A stretch of DNA of 64,000 nt, taken from the NCBI RefSeq assembly GCF_020921035.1, contig NC_063157.1, positions 8,220,001 through 8,284,000 on the forward strand. Direction: 5' to 3'. The notes beneath the pieces were generated by a model, which saw nothing but the letters and a program-made list of their open reading frames with translations, searched no databases and was not told the DNA's origin. Below, piece by piece: positions 10,100 through 21,610 of the stretch. Position numbers and translations under genes: made by a program. Numbering within the stretch: the stretch's first letter is position 1; each line of letters opens with the position of its first letter. Source of the stretch: Rhodamnia argentea (taxonomy: Eukaryota > Streptophyta > Magnoliopsida > Myrtales > Myrtaceae).

Positions 10100-12190
10100 T
10101 TTTCCGTTTGTTTCACGGGTAATGAGTTGCTTCTCGAAAATATTTTTCCAGAAATCAATTTCTATATTTTTTGGTATTTGGCTAAAATATGAAAAAAAAA
10201 AACTCGGAAAATATTTTCTATTGTTTGGTATGGAAAATTGGATTTGAATTTCCTTCATGTAAACCTTTCAACAATTTTTTTCTTATTTTTCTGTTTTTTC
10301 TATTCATTTTTTATTGTTAAAAAAATCAAATTTTTTAATGCTTTATTATTTATCTTTAACTTTTTTTCTCTCTTTTTTTTCTATTTTATGTTTTAATTTT
10401 TTCCTACTCCCTATAATTCCTTCCAATCCACCTCGCCCTCTTCGCCCTCCAATGTCGGTGTTGGCTTCGTGTCCGATCACGACACGCGAGTCGCAACCTA
10501 AATTGGAGACCCTTTATACTAAAAAATTAATTTAAACTGTGCTTCAACTTAGCCAAAAAGCCGAGAGAACTAAGCCTTCAAGTCTCCATGGCATCTTAAA
10601 GAGGCACCTTACTTGTTATCCTCATTATGCAATCGAAGTGGGACTCTTTTCTTCAACTTGTCATCCATCCACGTCTCATTCCTGGCATCTTAAAGAGACT
10701 TTTTACTTGTCTCTCTCCCTCACCACCAATGTGAGACTTATGAATCTCCTGTTTGTCTCTTCCTCTCTTGATCTTTCACTTTGGCCGTGGGGCTTGCCCT
10801 TTTCTCTTCACCCTTTTCCACTGTCATCCCCTTCCTCTATCCCTTTGCGTTTTTCCCCTTCTCCTTGCCTTCCCCGCCCGCCCTCCCTCCCCCCCCCTCT
10901 CTCTCTTAATCACAACTCCTTCATCACTTTGTCCTTTAATTTTGCTATTCCAACTGAGCCAAGAGAAGTGCTTCATAGGTCAATTGCAACAACATGTCGC
11001 AGGGGCACTAATAGCAGATTATTATGAGAGATTTGCGACCAAATAGTTAAATGGCTTTGGGATTAGACAAAACGATTATGTGCAGTAGTGTGCGTCTCCT
11101 TGATGGAGACATGTTTGCAACGGGGGAATTGAGTTCTCAAAGAAGTAAAACTTAAAGAAAACTCTTTTCTACCATTTCTCAATGACGACAACGGTGGCTT
11201 CTCAGTAGCCAAAAGGCTAACCACTAATGCTGGTCGGTGCTCTCGCCAAAGTTAGATGCCAAAGTCAAACCATCTTTATGAATATTAGAATGGGAAAGGT
11301 TTTCTTTCTTCAATCATATCGTAGCAAAAGGAAGTGGTATGAGAGTAGGCACCTCAAACTTACTGATCACAAAAACGACTATATGTTGCTTCCACTAGAA
11401 TCGATTCTAAAAGGCACGGACACAGATAAGTTACGAATGGTAAGGTCGGCGAATGACCGTTAGGCAATCAGAACTCATAGTTGTGTCACCGAGGATCTTG
11501 TATGTATCTATCTTCAATCGAACAAGAGCAAGGAAGAGAGTCATCTTGAAACTCAACTCTTACTTTGTCCACAATAAGACTAACAAGGATAAAAGAAAGT
11601 CTCTATGCCATTTCACAGTTAATTCAAGATATCTAATTTGCAACCTTACTGCTATTATTTTAACATCAATTCATCCCCTTCAGCCGTTTAAGTTTTAACC
11701 ACAAGTCATTCCCATATACTCTCCTTTTATATCAAATTAATATGGTTGAAATAATCTTAAAAATGATAATTTATCATGCATATATAAACATATACACTTA
11801 ATATATAACATGTTCCAACATATCGAAATTCTCTATTTTTAAGAAATGATGTGCCAACATGTCGCGTCGTGTCACTTGTTGCTTATTGGTATCGGTGCTA
11901 CTTAGCTCAGTAGCTCGCTCAGCCACCGACCGGTCGCGGGCAAGCTCGAGCCTCGCCAAATCTAGCGAGTTGGCCCGTGGCCGTCGAGGAGGCAAGGCCA
12001 ACTGGCCAAAATCGAGCTCTAGCTCCGATTACTCTAGATCCGACCGGGCTCAATGATCGAACGTCGGCAAGATGGCGGGGATTCGGCAACTCCTCGTATA
12101 GCTGGGGTTCCGAGCAGGGGAGAGAGAGACAAAGACGACTGGTGCAAAGGAACTGTCTAAAATTGGGTGGGAGAGGACGAGAGCACGCGT

Positions 12191-12234
<44 letters not shown>

Positions 12235-12514
12235 AGGGATCAAGGAGAGAGACGGGAGTGAAGAGAGAGAAATCGAGAGGAGTTACAAAAGGTGGGGGAG
12301 GGATTTCGGCTTGATGAAGGGGATGAGAGCACACGTGAGAACTAGAGGAAAATGATTTCCGTTTTTCGGAAATGAAAAACGTTTTCCCCAATTTTAGAAG
12401 GATATTTTTCGTTCATCTAAAAATATTTTCTTTGACCGCATATTTTTCGCCCCCAAACGCTATAAATTAGGAAAAAAAATTTCAAAAAAATTTTTTCAGG
12501 GAAACAAAAGGAGC
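10100..12514. mobile_element. Large AT-rich foldback element with a GC-rich core, probably composite
   Basis: The left end (TCCGTTTGTTTCACGGGTAA) and the right end (complement GGCTCCTTTTGTTTCCCTGA) are inverted and imperfect. Next come pyrimidine-rich sequence (10345-10420), a GC-rich core at about 11915-12050 with repeated CTCG/CGAG words, and a GA tract (12197-12233). The middle, 10540-11850, does not fit the inverted-repeat plan and may be a later insertion. A related pair of ends occurs at 49829-50656. No transposase is seen. The boundaries are approximate. Confidence 0.5.
12197..12233. repeat. (GA)n microsatellite
   Basis: This is about 37 bp of uninterrupted GA dinucleotides, lying on the purine side of the GC core of the surrounding foldback element. 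Confidence 0.95.
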
Positions 12515-12617
12515 CTTTTACTCTCTTGACAGCATTCACTAGACAAAAAGCAAATGACGTTATTTTATCTAGTAAATGGGATTAATATTGTTAAGTTGGC
12601 TCCGCAGCTCACGCCAA

Positions 12618-12699
12618 GTGGGCGTGCCGGAGTGGTTATCGGGCATGACTAGAAATCATGTGGGCTTTGCCCGCGCAGGTTCGAATCCTGCCGCTCACG
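12618..12699 (+). tRNA. tRNA-Ser(AGA): tRNA-Ser (anticodon AGA)
   Basis: The gene is 82 nt. The acceptor stem GTGGGCG pairs with CGCTCAC, followed by discriminator G. The D-arm region contains GCCGGAGTGGTTATCGGGC, the anticodon is AGA at 12651-12653, the long variable arm is typical of Ser, and the T-arm contains GCAGGTTCGAATCCTGC. There is no intron. A T-run at 12713-12717 can end Pol III transcription. Confidence 0.97.
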
Positions 12700-13292
12700 A
12701 CTTTCTTCTCTCTTTTTCATCCAATTGTTTCCACTTTTTGAAAATGGACTTTGGTTTACAAGATTGACATATACTGTAACGTTGGCAAATTACAATTGTA
12801 GCTGGACATTTTACTCGATATATCTATATGACTACATAATAATAATACCCTATTTTTTTAGGAATTATCTTCAACACTAACACAAAATTTTGTGCTAGAA
12901 CGGAATGACCCTTCTCTTTCCAGCGAGTGTTTATCTTTGTTCTCTTTCTACTCTTTCATTACAATTAAGATTTGTGCTTACCTCATTCGACGTCCCTAGT
13001 TTTGTTGAGCAAAAAGAAACATTAGTTAGTTCTAATGAGTTTTCAAGAAAAGCAAATTTGCAACTATTAAAAATCATTAGTGATTTTTCGTAATTTTTCC
13101 TATTAGGTATATTTCCTTGGAAGAATTGTGTTATTTTCGCTCATTAGTACAATAACACAGTTGATTATACATCATTGAACAATGACAATTATATATTCTC
13201 CAACTATTCTCGAGTCCATACACCTCATTGCAAATTCTCTCTCTCTCTTCTTCTTCTTCTTCTTCTTCTTCTTCTTTTTGTGCTTTCCACGA
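12700..13292. other. Spacer and probable 3' UTR of the next gene
   Basis: No gene is seen. A (TTC)n tract at 13247-13275 lies just beyond the stop codon of the minus-strand gene at 13293, so its transcript would carry (GAA)n in the 3' UTR. Confidence 0.6.
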
Positions 13293-13982
13293 CTACAGCG
13301 TAAACGCATAAATCGCAAGACACAAGTAAACGACCAAACCCAGAGGGACCAAGACCACCAACGGCACGACTGCAGCCACACTGTGCCCGCTCTCCCCGCA
13401 TCCCAAAGTCCCCAACTTCATCTGCACCAGGTTCACCAGCGCCATCATCAAGAACCCCGACCCGGCCACCGACCCCAGCGCCGACACCGCCATCCCCGCC
13501 CTAAAGGCTGCCGTGTTCACATGCCCCGTCGCCGCCCCGCCATGCGCCTCCTCACCGTCGCCGCAGTCCCCCTCTCCTCCCTGCTCTTCGGCGGCGCTGC
13601 TGATCTTGATGGCCTGCTTGAGACCCAGAGCGACGAGGCTCGAGAAGAGGAAGGAGCTGAAGGAGTACACGTGGAAGGCGACAAGGCCCTCCGCCACAGC
13701 GGTGCCGGGCCTGCAGGAGGCGCTGTCCCCAAAGAGCTGGTGGGCGGCCCTCGGATCAGCAGGGGAGGCGGCGAGGCCGAGGAAGAGGGCGACGGTGAAG
13801 AGGGAGTTGACGTTGACGATGCCGTCCAGGGCCATGATGTGGATCCTGGTGGACGACGACAGGCAGCGCGAGACGAACCTCGACGTGGTCTCGAGGCACG
13901 GCGCGGCGGCCGAGGAAGACCGACCCAAAAAGACCGACATCCTCGGCTTCGTTCTACCGCTCATATCTTCTTCACTGAACAT
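13293..13982 (-). CDS. Four-pass membrane protein, MEE60-like family (function unknown)
   Basis: This is a single-exon frame of 229 residues. Hydrophobic segments lie at about 57-74, 100-124, 160-186 and 201-227, giving four likely membrane passes. The segment between passes 2 and 3 (130-153) is Glu/Gly-rich and looks like a soluble loop. The block MALDGIVNVNSLFT (50-63) and the end VYLCLAIYAF resemble plant proteins annotated as 'maternal effect embryo arrest 60'. I make that match from memory, so the family name is tentative. The start at 13982 is the first ATG; Met7 at 13964 is a possible alternative. The GC content is much higher than in the surroundings, as for the other real genes here. 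The biochemical role is unknown. Confidence 0.8.
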   Translation of the reverse strand: MFSEEDMSGRTKPRMSVFLGRSSSAAAPCLETTSRFVSRCLSSSTRIHIMALDGIVNVNSLFTVALFLGLAASPADPRAAHQLFGDSASCRPGTAVAEGLVAFHVYSFSSFLFSSLVALGLKQAIKISSAAEEQGGEGDCGDGEEAHGGAATGHVNTAAFRAGMAVSALGSVAGSGFLMMALVNLVQMKLGTLGCGESGHSVAAVVPLVVLVPLGLVVYLCLAIYAFTL

Positions 13983-14285
13983 CTGTATATTGAATCAAGC
14001 AGTAGTGAAGAAGCAATAAGACATGCGGTGTGGATATTAGGTCTGTGAGGTTGCGGGTTCGAAAGAACACGAGAAGGGTTGCGTCGAAGTGAGAGCTTTT
14101 TAGGCGCGGGGAAGGTGGCAAAGTAAACGTGTCTTGGCCGGGAGGATGCGTCGCTTCGTGGTGTGGAATTGCGGCTTTATTTTCTGGTTTTTTTCATATA
14201 TATATATATATATATAAAGGACAAAAGAAGCAGGAAGAAAAAAAATAATAACAAAATTAAGTTGTGTAAAAGAAAAATTAAGATT

Positions 14286-14357
14286 CGCCGTTGCCGGGGA
14301 TCGAACCCGGGTCACCCGCGTGACAGGCGGGAATACTCACCACTATACTACAACGAC
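14286..14357 (-). tRNA. tRNA-Asp(GTC): tRNA-Asp (anticodon GTC)
   Basis: The gene is 72 nt on the minus strand: GTCGTTG acceptor, TAGTATAGTGG D-arm, CCGCCTGTCACGCGG anticodon arm with GTC, GGGTTCGATCCCC T-arm and discriminator G. A T-run follows on the minus strand (plus-strand A-run at 14273-14277), consistent with Pol III termination. It lies about 300 bp upstream of the membrane-protein gene. Confidence 0.97.
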
Positions 14358-14359
14358 AT

Positions 14360-16097
14360 TGATAGTGAGTAGCTCAATTACAAATATTTTAAAGGTAGTT
14401 GCTGTCTCCTTTTCCCGCACGATTGGGAAAAAAAAACCGCGTATGTTTGAAAATGCGCCGGGAAGCTCATTGTGTTGAATCCCTTTCTTAGGGAGAAATC
14501 CTCAATAAATCAAAGCGCAAAGCGCGATCACGTCCCGATCCACTTATTGATGCGATCGAGGCTTGAATTTACATTAAAGAAATGCGATCGAACAGTGAAC
14601 ATTTCAATTCTACGCGAGTGCTAAACCCGATCGATGGGCGAGTCCAATCTAAACTATTGTTGTGTTCCTGATGGCATGAAAACACCGTATGCTTTATATT
14701 GAATTTAATTAGAATTAGACGGACTTAGGCGGGTAAGGACCAGAAAAGCATTGTTTGCCCCGTAGACTTTTGTCTTTTTTGAACAGCCCCGTGGACTTTT
14801 GTCAATAGGCTGTTTGGGCTCAATAGGCCCGCCTGAGCCCAAGATATCAAAAGAGACAAATTGATAGATATAAGGAGCAACCTTACATTAAAAAGACCCG
14901 CACCTACACGACCATGACTCAAACCGAACATTTCGATATGCATGAACTCGGGTGACGAGTGCCAGAATCCCTCCGAATGGCCACCTCTGCCTCACCGGTC
15001 TGTCCATTTTACCCATTCGGGCCTGGCCGGGGGCCAATCAGGCAACCAGGCCCATGATCACCTCTAACAAGCGGTCTACAGAAAAGTCGGCCCCTTTATT
15101 CATGGAGTCAGAATCGAAATTCACCATGGCATGTGCGTTGATAAGCTTTTGGTTATCCTGCATATTCAGCGTTCTGAATCATGCTAGATCACCGTTAATC
15201 TTGCGAGCTACTGCGCATCTCAAAGTCAGATCACTCTTGGCTCGGTAGAGGTCAGCGAAACATCACGCTCCCATCATCCGAACTTCTAGTTTTCCCTCTT
15301 CTTCGATCAAAACGTGGAAAGGATTTGAGAATATGCTCCTGTTTCGTACATCGTGAATGACAGAAGATGCTGTGTCTTCATAGTCAAGACGAGGGTGTAC
15401 ATTGGTTGTCATGGTTTGAGCTCGAAACAATTGATTAGGAGCCCTTTGATCGCCCATTGTGCTTCGAATTCGTTTCGTTTTTTCCCTTTATTTTCTTCGT
15501 CGGCAAGGCAAATGGTCATGCGGAATATTGTTAGGATTAAGATTAGGATTAGGATACGAGGCTACAGATCATCCAAATGACATGGAAGACATGTCTCTGT
15601 CAAATTCGATTGAGAGTTATGCAGACGAGCAGGATTGGAATCATTGAACTACCCAAGCAAGCGTAGCATAAAAATGCATATTCATCCATATTAGCAGGTC
15701 GTAGTTTATCAACTCGAAGTTGCTGTTGCAACACTAGTAAAAAATAGCGTGTCGCAGGATTCGTGTCGAGGGATTCGTAGACCGATCAACATCGCATAAC
15801 TAAGTTCGGCTTTGGCCAGATCGTAGACAGGTTGTTGTCCCGCGCATGATGTTAATGCACTTACCTGGAATACATCCATCGGAATTCACACCGTACAGGA
15901 AACTCCGAGGACAGCGTTGGTGAGCTAGGATTCTTGATCGGTTAAATATTTGTCCGCCGGAACGGCGCTCGACCGGGCTTGCTCAGGACCGGTGAGCCCT
16001 GGGCTTTATGTTCCACTGTTGAAACTTGAATGACACCACTGAATGTAAAAGCCAGTGGGCCTCAAAAATCCTATTACATTCTCCTTCACGCAAGAGA
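14360..16097. other. Intergenic stretch; nothing recognised
   Basis: Several short open frames (60-100 codons) show no family resemblance. A CACTAGTAAAAAA string at about 15732 looks like a CACTA-type terminus, but I found no partner. Confidence 0.5.
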
Positions 16098-16589
16098 GGG
16101 GAAAGTACCGAAAAATTCCTAAGTCCATTGCATTGGCAGCAATTTAGTCCCAATCTTTTAATTAGACCAATTTAACTATATACATTTTGCATATGTGTCA
16201 ATTCAATTCATCGGAGCTAATATTGGCCGGAAATCGCTAACATGGGCGTCGCCCATCCTACATAGAACGATCGACGTTGGCGTGGGCGGCAAATTTTATA
16301 GTTTTTAACTATTTTTTGAATATTTTTTTATTATTTGTCTTTTTTGTAGCTAAAATGAAAAAAAATAATAAAAACATTCAGAAGAAATATTTAAAAGGCG
16401 TAAAAATTGTCCACGTTTGGGTCGATCGTGGCACGCCGGACGACCGGCGTCCATGCGAATGATTTCCGACCAAAATTAGTCGGACAAACCGAATTGGCGC
16501 AGATGCAAAAGGTATAGAAATTTAGTTCCAATTAAAAGATTCGGAACTCGGTCGTCCCCAACAAAAGAATTTTTTTGGTACTTTGCCCC
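16098..16589. mobile_element. Foldback element without a GC core (about 492 bp)
   Basis: The ends are inverted: GGGGAAAGTACCGAAAAATT at the left and the complement of TTTTTTTGGTACTTTGCCCC at the right. Inside, the ATCGACGTTGGCGTGGGC block and its opposed partner flank a pyrimidine tract and a purine tract (16303-16385) that meet directly, with no GC-rich core between them. Confidence 0.75.
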
Positions 16590-17903
16590 TCAAAAGATGC
16601 ATAACCAAAAATGAAGTATGTTGAAAGATTCCAAATCAGCCCGGAATCTACTTAATCAATTTCTATTTCAACCCGCCCTCGAGAACAGCAATTCAACCTA
16701 AAAACACACCTGGATGTGCTCTTAATTAATCAAATTAATTAACCTTGCTAACAGACCATGAAACAGCTGACCTTGAAGATTCTCTCATGTCCCAAATTCG
16801 ACAGCCTGACAAGAACAAACTTGCCCGGCATTCATCTCGAACGTGATTCGCAGCTCCTAATTTCTTATTCAGCTCCAAGAACATTGCATGACAACAACCC
16901 GATTTTCTCTTTTAAAGCAATTGGTCTTGTAATAAAATGTTTTGACGTTTGCCAACTGAGACTCTTAGGGGGGTCAACCAAATTGGTAATGTGCAATTTC
17001 GTGGAGATACTATGGTGACAAATTTATTGTAGAAGATGAGAAATAAATTTTTAAAAAAGAAGGAGAAAAAAAAAAGCAGATTCCAATTTATGTTGGTAAG
17101 CGAAAAAGAAATTAATGCAATCCCAACAAACGGCAGGCGAAAATCTTCTACATTCAAGGGGTTCGGCATTGGAAAAATAGAGAAAGTGCGAATTTTTTCG
17201 GAGAAAAAAAAGAAGGAACACATTTTAATCAATATATGTCAAGTGATTGACGCGCAAGTAAAGACACGTGTAAAATGCGAATATAAGGGTATACACTCAG
17301 TTTATTGCGGAAACTCAGTCTAATACAAGTCCGAGGTTAATCTATATTCCTACAGAAACATCATGGCCAGTTGAATTTGTTAGTATTGAATTTGTCTTTG
17401 TACGGAGCAGCTTCTCTTCAACCTTCTTTTCAAGACTAGGAATTCCAAACCCCCCCACCGTAATTGAAGAAAAATGAGGCCATTTCTCTCGTCATCGTGT
17501 TTGGATGATCGATGGGACGTGAAAGATTATATACATCAAATGCATTATTTCGAGAATGAACCATAGGAGATACACGAGTCGACGAGGAAAACGATATTTT
17601 CCCGAGATGATGAAAATATGAATGGTTTCGATCTTTCGTCCCTGGACTCTCGCGCTTTCCTTAATTAAGTCTCTACGCTTTTAATTAATCTAATCAAATC
17701 ATTTTACCTACGCAAAGTGTCTAATCAAGCCTCTCTTATGTTAAATCGACTAAATACATAACTGCAGGATGACGTTGGACTTTGACGGGGCAACATTTTG
17801 CCAATGTTGATGCCCGCATGGACGTTCCCAAGGGAAATAAAAGGAAAAAAAAACCAACAAACTCCTTTTTATTTTTCATGGTAGTGTCCATGTCAAATTT
17901 TGA
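16590..17903. other. Intergenic stretch; nothing recognised
   Basis: AT-rich sequence with no protein-like frame, RNA gene or clear repeat boundary. Confidence 0.5.
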
Positions 17904-18266
17904 GGGGAAAATGGCTAAAAAATCCTAAACCTTTTGTATTAGCACCGATTCAATACTAAATTTTTCAATTGTACTAATATAGTCCTAGGCCTTTTGTATT
18001 TGTGTCAATTAAGTCTATCCAGCCAAATTTAGCATAAATATCCACATTAGCGTCGACAAGAGATATTTAAAAAATTTCACATCAGCGCCATCAAGGTCCA
18101 TGTAGGACGACCGGTGCCCATGTTAGCGATTTCTGATCAAAATTAGCCGGATTGATTAAATTGGCACAAATGCAAAAAGTTTATGCTTAATTTAACATAA
18201 TTGAAATGTTTATGTCTAAATTGACATCAATGCAAAAAGGTTTAGGACTTCTTGGACACTTTCCCC
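17904..18266. mobile_element. Foldback MITE (about 363 bp), GGGGAAAATGGC ends
   Basis: The left end GGGGAAAATGGCTAAAAAAT and the right end (complement GGGGAAAGTGTCCAAGAAGT) are inverted. The interior has the same opposed blocks (roughly 'aatcctaaacc', 'gtcaattaagtc', 'cgatttctgatcaaaattagccgg') seen at 16098, 18764, 30079, 46516 and 48617. Confidence 0.75.
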
Positions 18267-18816
18267 ATATTTTAGTGTTGCCCAACGGCCATATCACATG
18301 GATTCGGCCAAATCAAGTTGAACGTTAACCATCCAAAACAAGTCATGGGAATCCAAATTGCCTCAATTGAAATGTCGCCCTTAGCTATTTTTTTTTTTTT
18401 TTTTGTCGAAGCCCTTAGCTAATTTAGTCGAGGCAAATAAGGTTTAAAAAAAAATTGCTTGATGATGTTTTCTAAAGTACGAAACTTAAGTAATACCGGG
18501 TAATAAATTTGGCCAATAATGGCATGTTGTTCACGCAAGAGTCACCGAGATTCCACCATTCTAATTGCGAGATTTTTCTTTTACTATTTTTCGATGTAAA
18601 AAAGGATAGCTACACTTCATCGCAAGCTTTCTTTGATTGCGGTGACATGACTTCCGACCTAAAATAATGGAAAATCGGAGCATTTGTATGATTTTTGTAT
18701 GTGCTTGCGAGCGCGCGTTTTTCGGGCCGGCATCATTCTGAAAATTCTAATAAAAGGCTTGTTGGGGAGAATTGCCAAGAAATCCTAAACCTATTATAAT
18801 CGTGTCAATTCAGTCT

Positions 18817-20237
18817 TGTTGACGCCTAAATTTTGACTAATCTATTTTTTGCATAAAAATTAGAACTAATTTTAGTTCTAAATAAAAATCATCTCACATG
18901 TTTATTTTTAGCGTACATTGCATTGGCATATAATTGGGCAAGCAGAACACTTAATTTAGCATGCGTCTAGACTAGGCATGGGATGGAAAAATACACCGAG
19001 AAGATTTGAAACTTCAGGGACTATATTGCAAATACTTAAAACTTCGGGGACTGTATTGCAAATACTTGAAACTTCGGGGACTGCATTGCAAATACCAAGA
19101 GAAGATGAAGAAGGGAAGATAATGAAGGGAAGGTGATGAAGAGAAGATGATGAAGGGAAGGTGATGAAGAGAAGATGAAGAAGGGAAGATAATGAAGGGA
19201 AGGTGATGAAGAGAAGATGATGAAGGGAAGATGATGAAGGGAAGATAATGAAGGGAAGGTGATGAAGAGAAGATGATGAAGAGAAGATGAAGAAGGGAAG
19301 ATGATGGAGAAATTTGGCTATAAAAGAGGGAGAGTTCTTGAGAATTGAGGGGGAGAGTGAAAGAGAATTGAGAGAGTTTTAGAGTGGAAGAGAATTGAGA
19401 GAATTTGTGAGAGAAATTCTTTAGAGAGGAAAAAAGAGAGTTCTTGAGAAAAATCGTAAGAGAAAATTTGAGAGTGAAGAAAAGAGTTTTAGTCGAGCAT
19501 CATCTTCGACGAGTCCCGGCACGTACTTCGCCTCTCGCCATCCAACAACGTCTTTGCTTGCCTTTTTTCGACGATAGCCACGTTCTTCCAACTCCGAGAT
19601 CTTGAAGGAAGCCATAACGTGTACGTGAGTAAGATTTTGTGGAATAGAAGGTAACCCTTTCCATCTCGATCTACAAAAATGTAATCATTTGGTGTGAACA
19701 TTTGTTTGTTTATTTTAGACATGTCACGTGTCCCAAAATTTAGCATTATTACATGTTAATTTATTTTTGTAAATACTTGTGATTGGCTGCGTTTTCTTTC
19801 TTTCTAAATCATCCATTATGTATATCGCACAAAGTTCAATATTTTGCATTCTCATAAAAAAAGAAGAAAAAACCAAAAAAATTGCATCTTTGAATTTCAA
19901 GTAAAATCCATCAAAATTGCCAAATCAAATATTTTTCATGAAAATGGTACCGAAAGGGCGTTAGAGTAATCTAGCGTAACCAAATCCCCGAATTCAAAAT
20001 CTCCGGTTCGCGGAAATAAGATAGCTTTCTCCCGCTATTTTATTTAGGTTTCTAATCAACCTACCGAAAATGATTAGTGGCGACTCCAAATTCAAAACAC
20101 ATTGCATGTTAATTATTTGAACCTTAAGTTGCGATTTGGTATGGACTTGGGAGAGTCCGAGTTAGGTTAGTTAATTAATTAACCTGATAATCCATTAGCC
20201 CGAAAATTAACCCGTTTATTTTTTTTAGGTCGCGACA
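18817..20237. mobile_element. Solo LTR, 1.42 kb, of an LTR retrotransposon
   Basis: The element begins TGTTGACGCC and ends GGTCGCGACA, the TG...CA form of LTR ends. It is flanked by a perfect 5-bp target duplication, AGTCT (18812-18816 and 20238-20242). No internal coding region or second LTR is present, so it is most simply a solo LTR left by recombination. A TATA box (TATAAAAG, 19319-19326) marks the likely U3/R promoter on the plus strand. The length would suit a gypsy-type element, but the family cannot be fixed without internal sequence. The perfect duplication suggests moderate age. Confidence 0.85.
19008..19310. repeat. Tandem repeats inside the solo LTR
   Basis: Three copies of a 30-bp unit (AAACTTCGGGGACTGTATTG then CAAATACTTG) run from 19008 to 19096. 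A GA-rich minisatellite of GAAGATGATGAAGGGAAG-type units runs from 19097 to about 19310. Both lie just upstream of the LTR TATA box, where LTR enhancers often occur. Confidence 0.85.
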
Positions 20238-20523
20238 AGTCTTAATTTTTTTTTTTTTTTGCCAATTAAGTCCTAAATTATACCAATTCGGTCCATTTTG
20301 TCACCTGGCGCTGATGTGACAAATTTTTAATAGTATTTTAATAATACATTTTTAATTTTTTAATAAATATTTTTTCCATCTTTTTTTTTTCCTTTTCCTT
20401 TTAGGGTTGGGCCAACAGGAGGCTGCAAAAAATTTAGGACCTAATTGAAAAAAAAAAAGGAAAAAAGTTTAGGATTAAACTGATACAATTATAATAGGTT
20501 TAGGACTTTTTTGGTAATTTTCC

Positions 20524-21610
20524 TAGACTTATTGAAGATTTCAAAATGTACATTGTGTTTTGTTGACATCGATCATTGATTATCGACAATACAAATATAC
20601 AATTATTCCTCATAAGTTTTTGAAATTCGAAATTAGTAAACGGTTGGAGACATAATCTAGCTTGTAAATTCGAAAGATCACTAACCTTGAAGATGATAAA
20701 AATATAGCTCGCTACGTAATATGACATTGGCAGTATCCTATTTTCAAGGATGGCTTTGTTATGATTTTTTTTATATTTCAAGTCCATGCCGTATCTACTG
20801 GAGTTTGTTGCAAAACAAACAAAATGTGCTCTTTTTCCAATCCCACATAGGATGAAAGGAAGAGTTCGAGTATATTTATTAGTTAGAAGGCTACTATAGT
20901 CTTTCAAAATAAAGAAATGAGCAAGTGGGCTAGACCTTACTATACTCGCATGCGGGTGCCTAATTATTAGACGCATTTTGCGCTGTCGCTGGTAATAATC
21001 AGCACTAAATTAACTATTTAGTTCTAACGAAACAAATTTTCCAATTTTAATTAGTTAATTATGTTCAATAGTTGTAACTTTTCAAGCACAATAGTTCTTT
21101 TGGATAATGAAGATGTGCATTCGAATTAACTGTTCTTCGGACACAAAGAGGTGCGTCCAAATTGACTGTTCTTTGAACATGAAGAGTTGTTTCCAAATTA
21201 CAGCTTTTTGAGACATGAAAAGTTGTATTCTTTTAACTATTATATATTGAGCAACTCTGTTCATTTTAAACACTTTAATTTTTTCAGAACTCTCAATTTC
21301 GTTTTTTCTCAAAGAAACACAGTCTTCTTCCCTTAAAGATCCTGGAGAAATTTCAAAATTGCTATATGTTATTCTCACCGAGACTTTGATGTAACCTTAA
21401 GCATATTTGCCGAAAATCATTAGCAATGTTGCGGGGCAAATAAATTCTTAAAAAAAAGTTATCACGTCTCAAAGTCTGATTCCATTTCATTCCATTCCGA
21501 TCGATATTTTCCAACAATATCAAATTGTAAAGATATCCTTTATGGTGATTAATCTCCACTCATTTTAAATCAAACTTACATATTTTTTTTTAGATCATTG
21601 CAGAGACTAT
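20524..21610. other. Intergenic stretch; nothing recognised
   Basis: AT-rich sequence. A few short repeated phrases around 21085-21230 (CAAATTGACTGTTCTTTG-like, four times) look like a weak local repeat. The open frames there have no family resemblance. Confidence 0.45.

Larger units (their letters stand above)
18764..20523. mobile_element. Foldback MITE split by a solo LTR
   Basis: The left arm (18764-18816) reads GGGGAGAATTGCCAAGAAAT and so on. The right arm (20238-20523) ends TTTTTTGGTAATTTTCC. Removing the LTR at 18817-20237 and one copy of its 5-bp duplication leaves a normal element of about 334 bp from the group at 17904-18266. The insertion therefore postdates the MITE. Confidence 0.8.

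Noticed and set aside
13182-14048. Long plus-strand open frames across the membrane-protein gene
   Set aside because: They are antisense shadows of a GC-rich gene; their products are low-complexity Arg/Gly/Glu text, whereas the minus frame has four membrane segments.
15530-15560. Telomere-like TTAGGATTAAGATTAGG string
   Set aside because: Plant telomere repeats are TTTAGGG; this short imperfect run is likely chance.
15732-15760. CACTA transposon terminus
   Set aside because: CACTAGTAAAAAA fits, but no opposed partner, 3-bp duplication or sub-terminal repeats were found.
19080-19310. CRISPR-like or gene-like reading of the GAAGATGATGAAGGGAAG array
   Set aside because: The units are contiguous without spacers and lie inside a plant LTR; it is a minisatellite.
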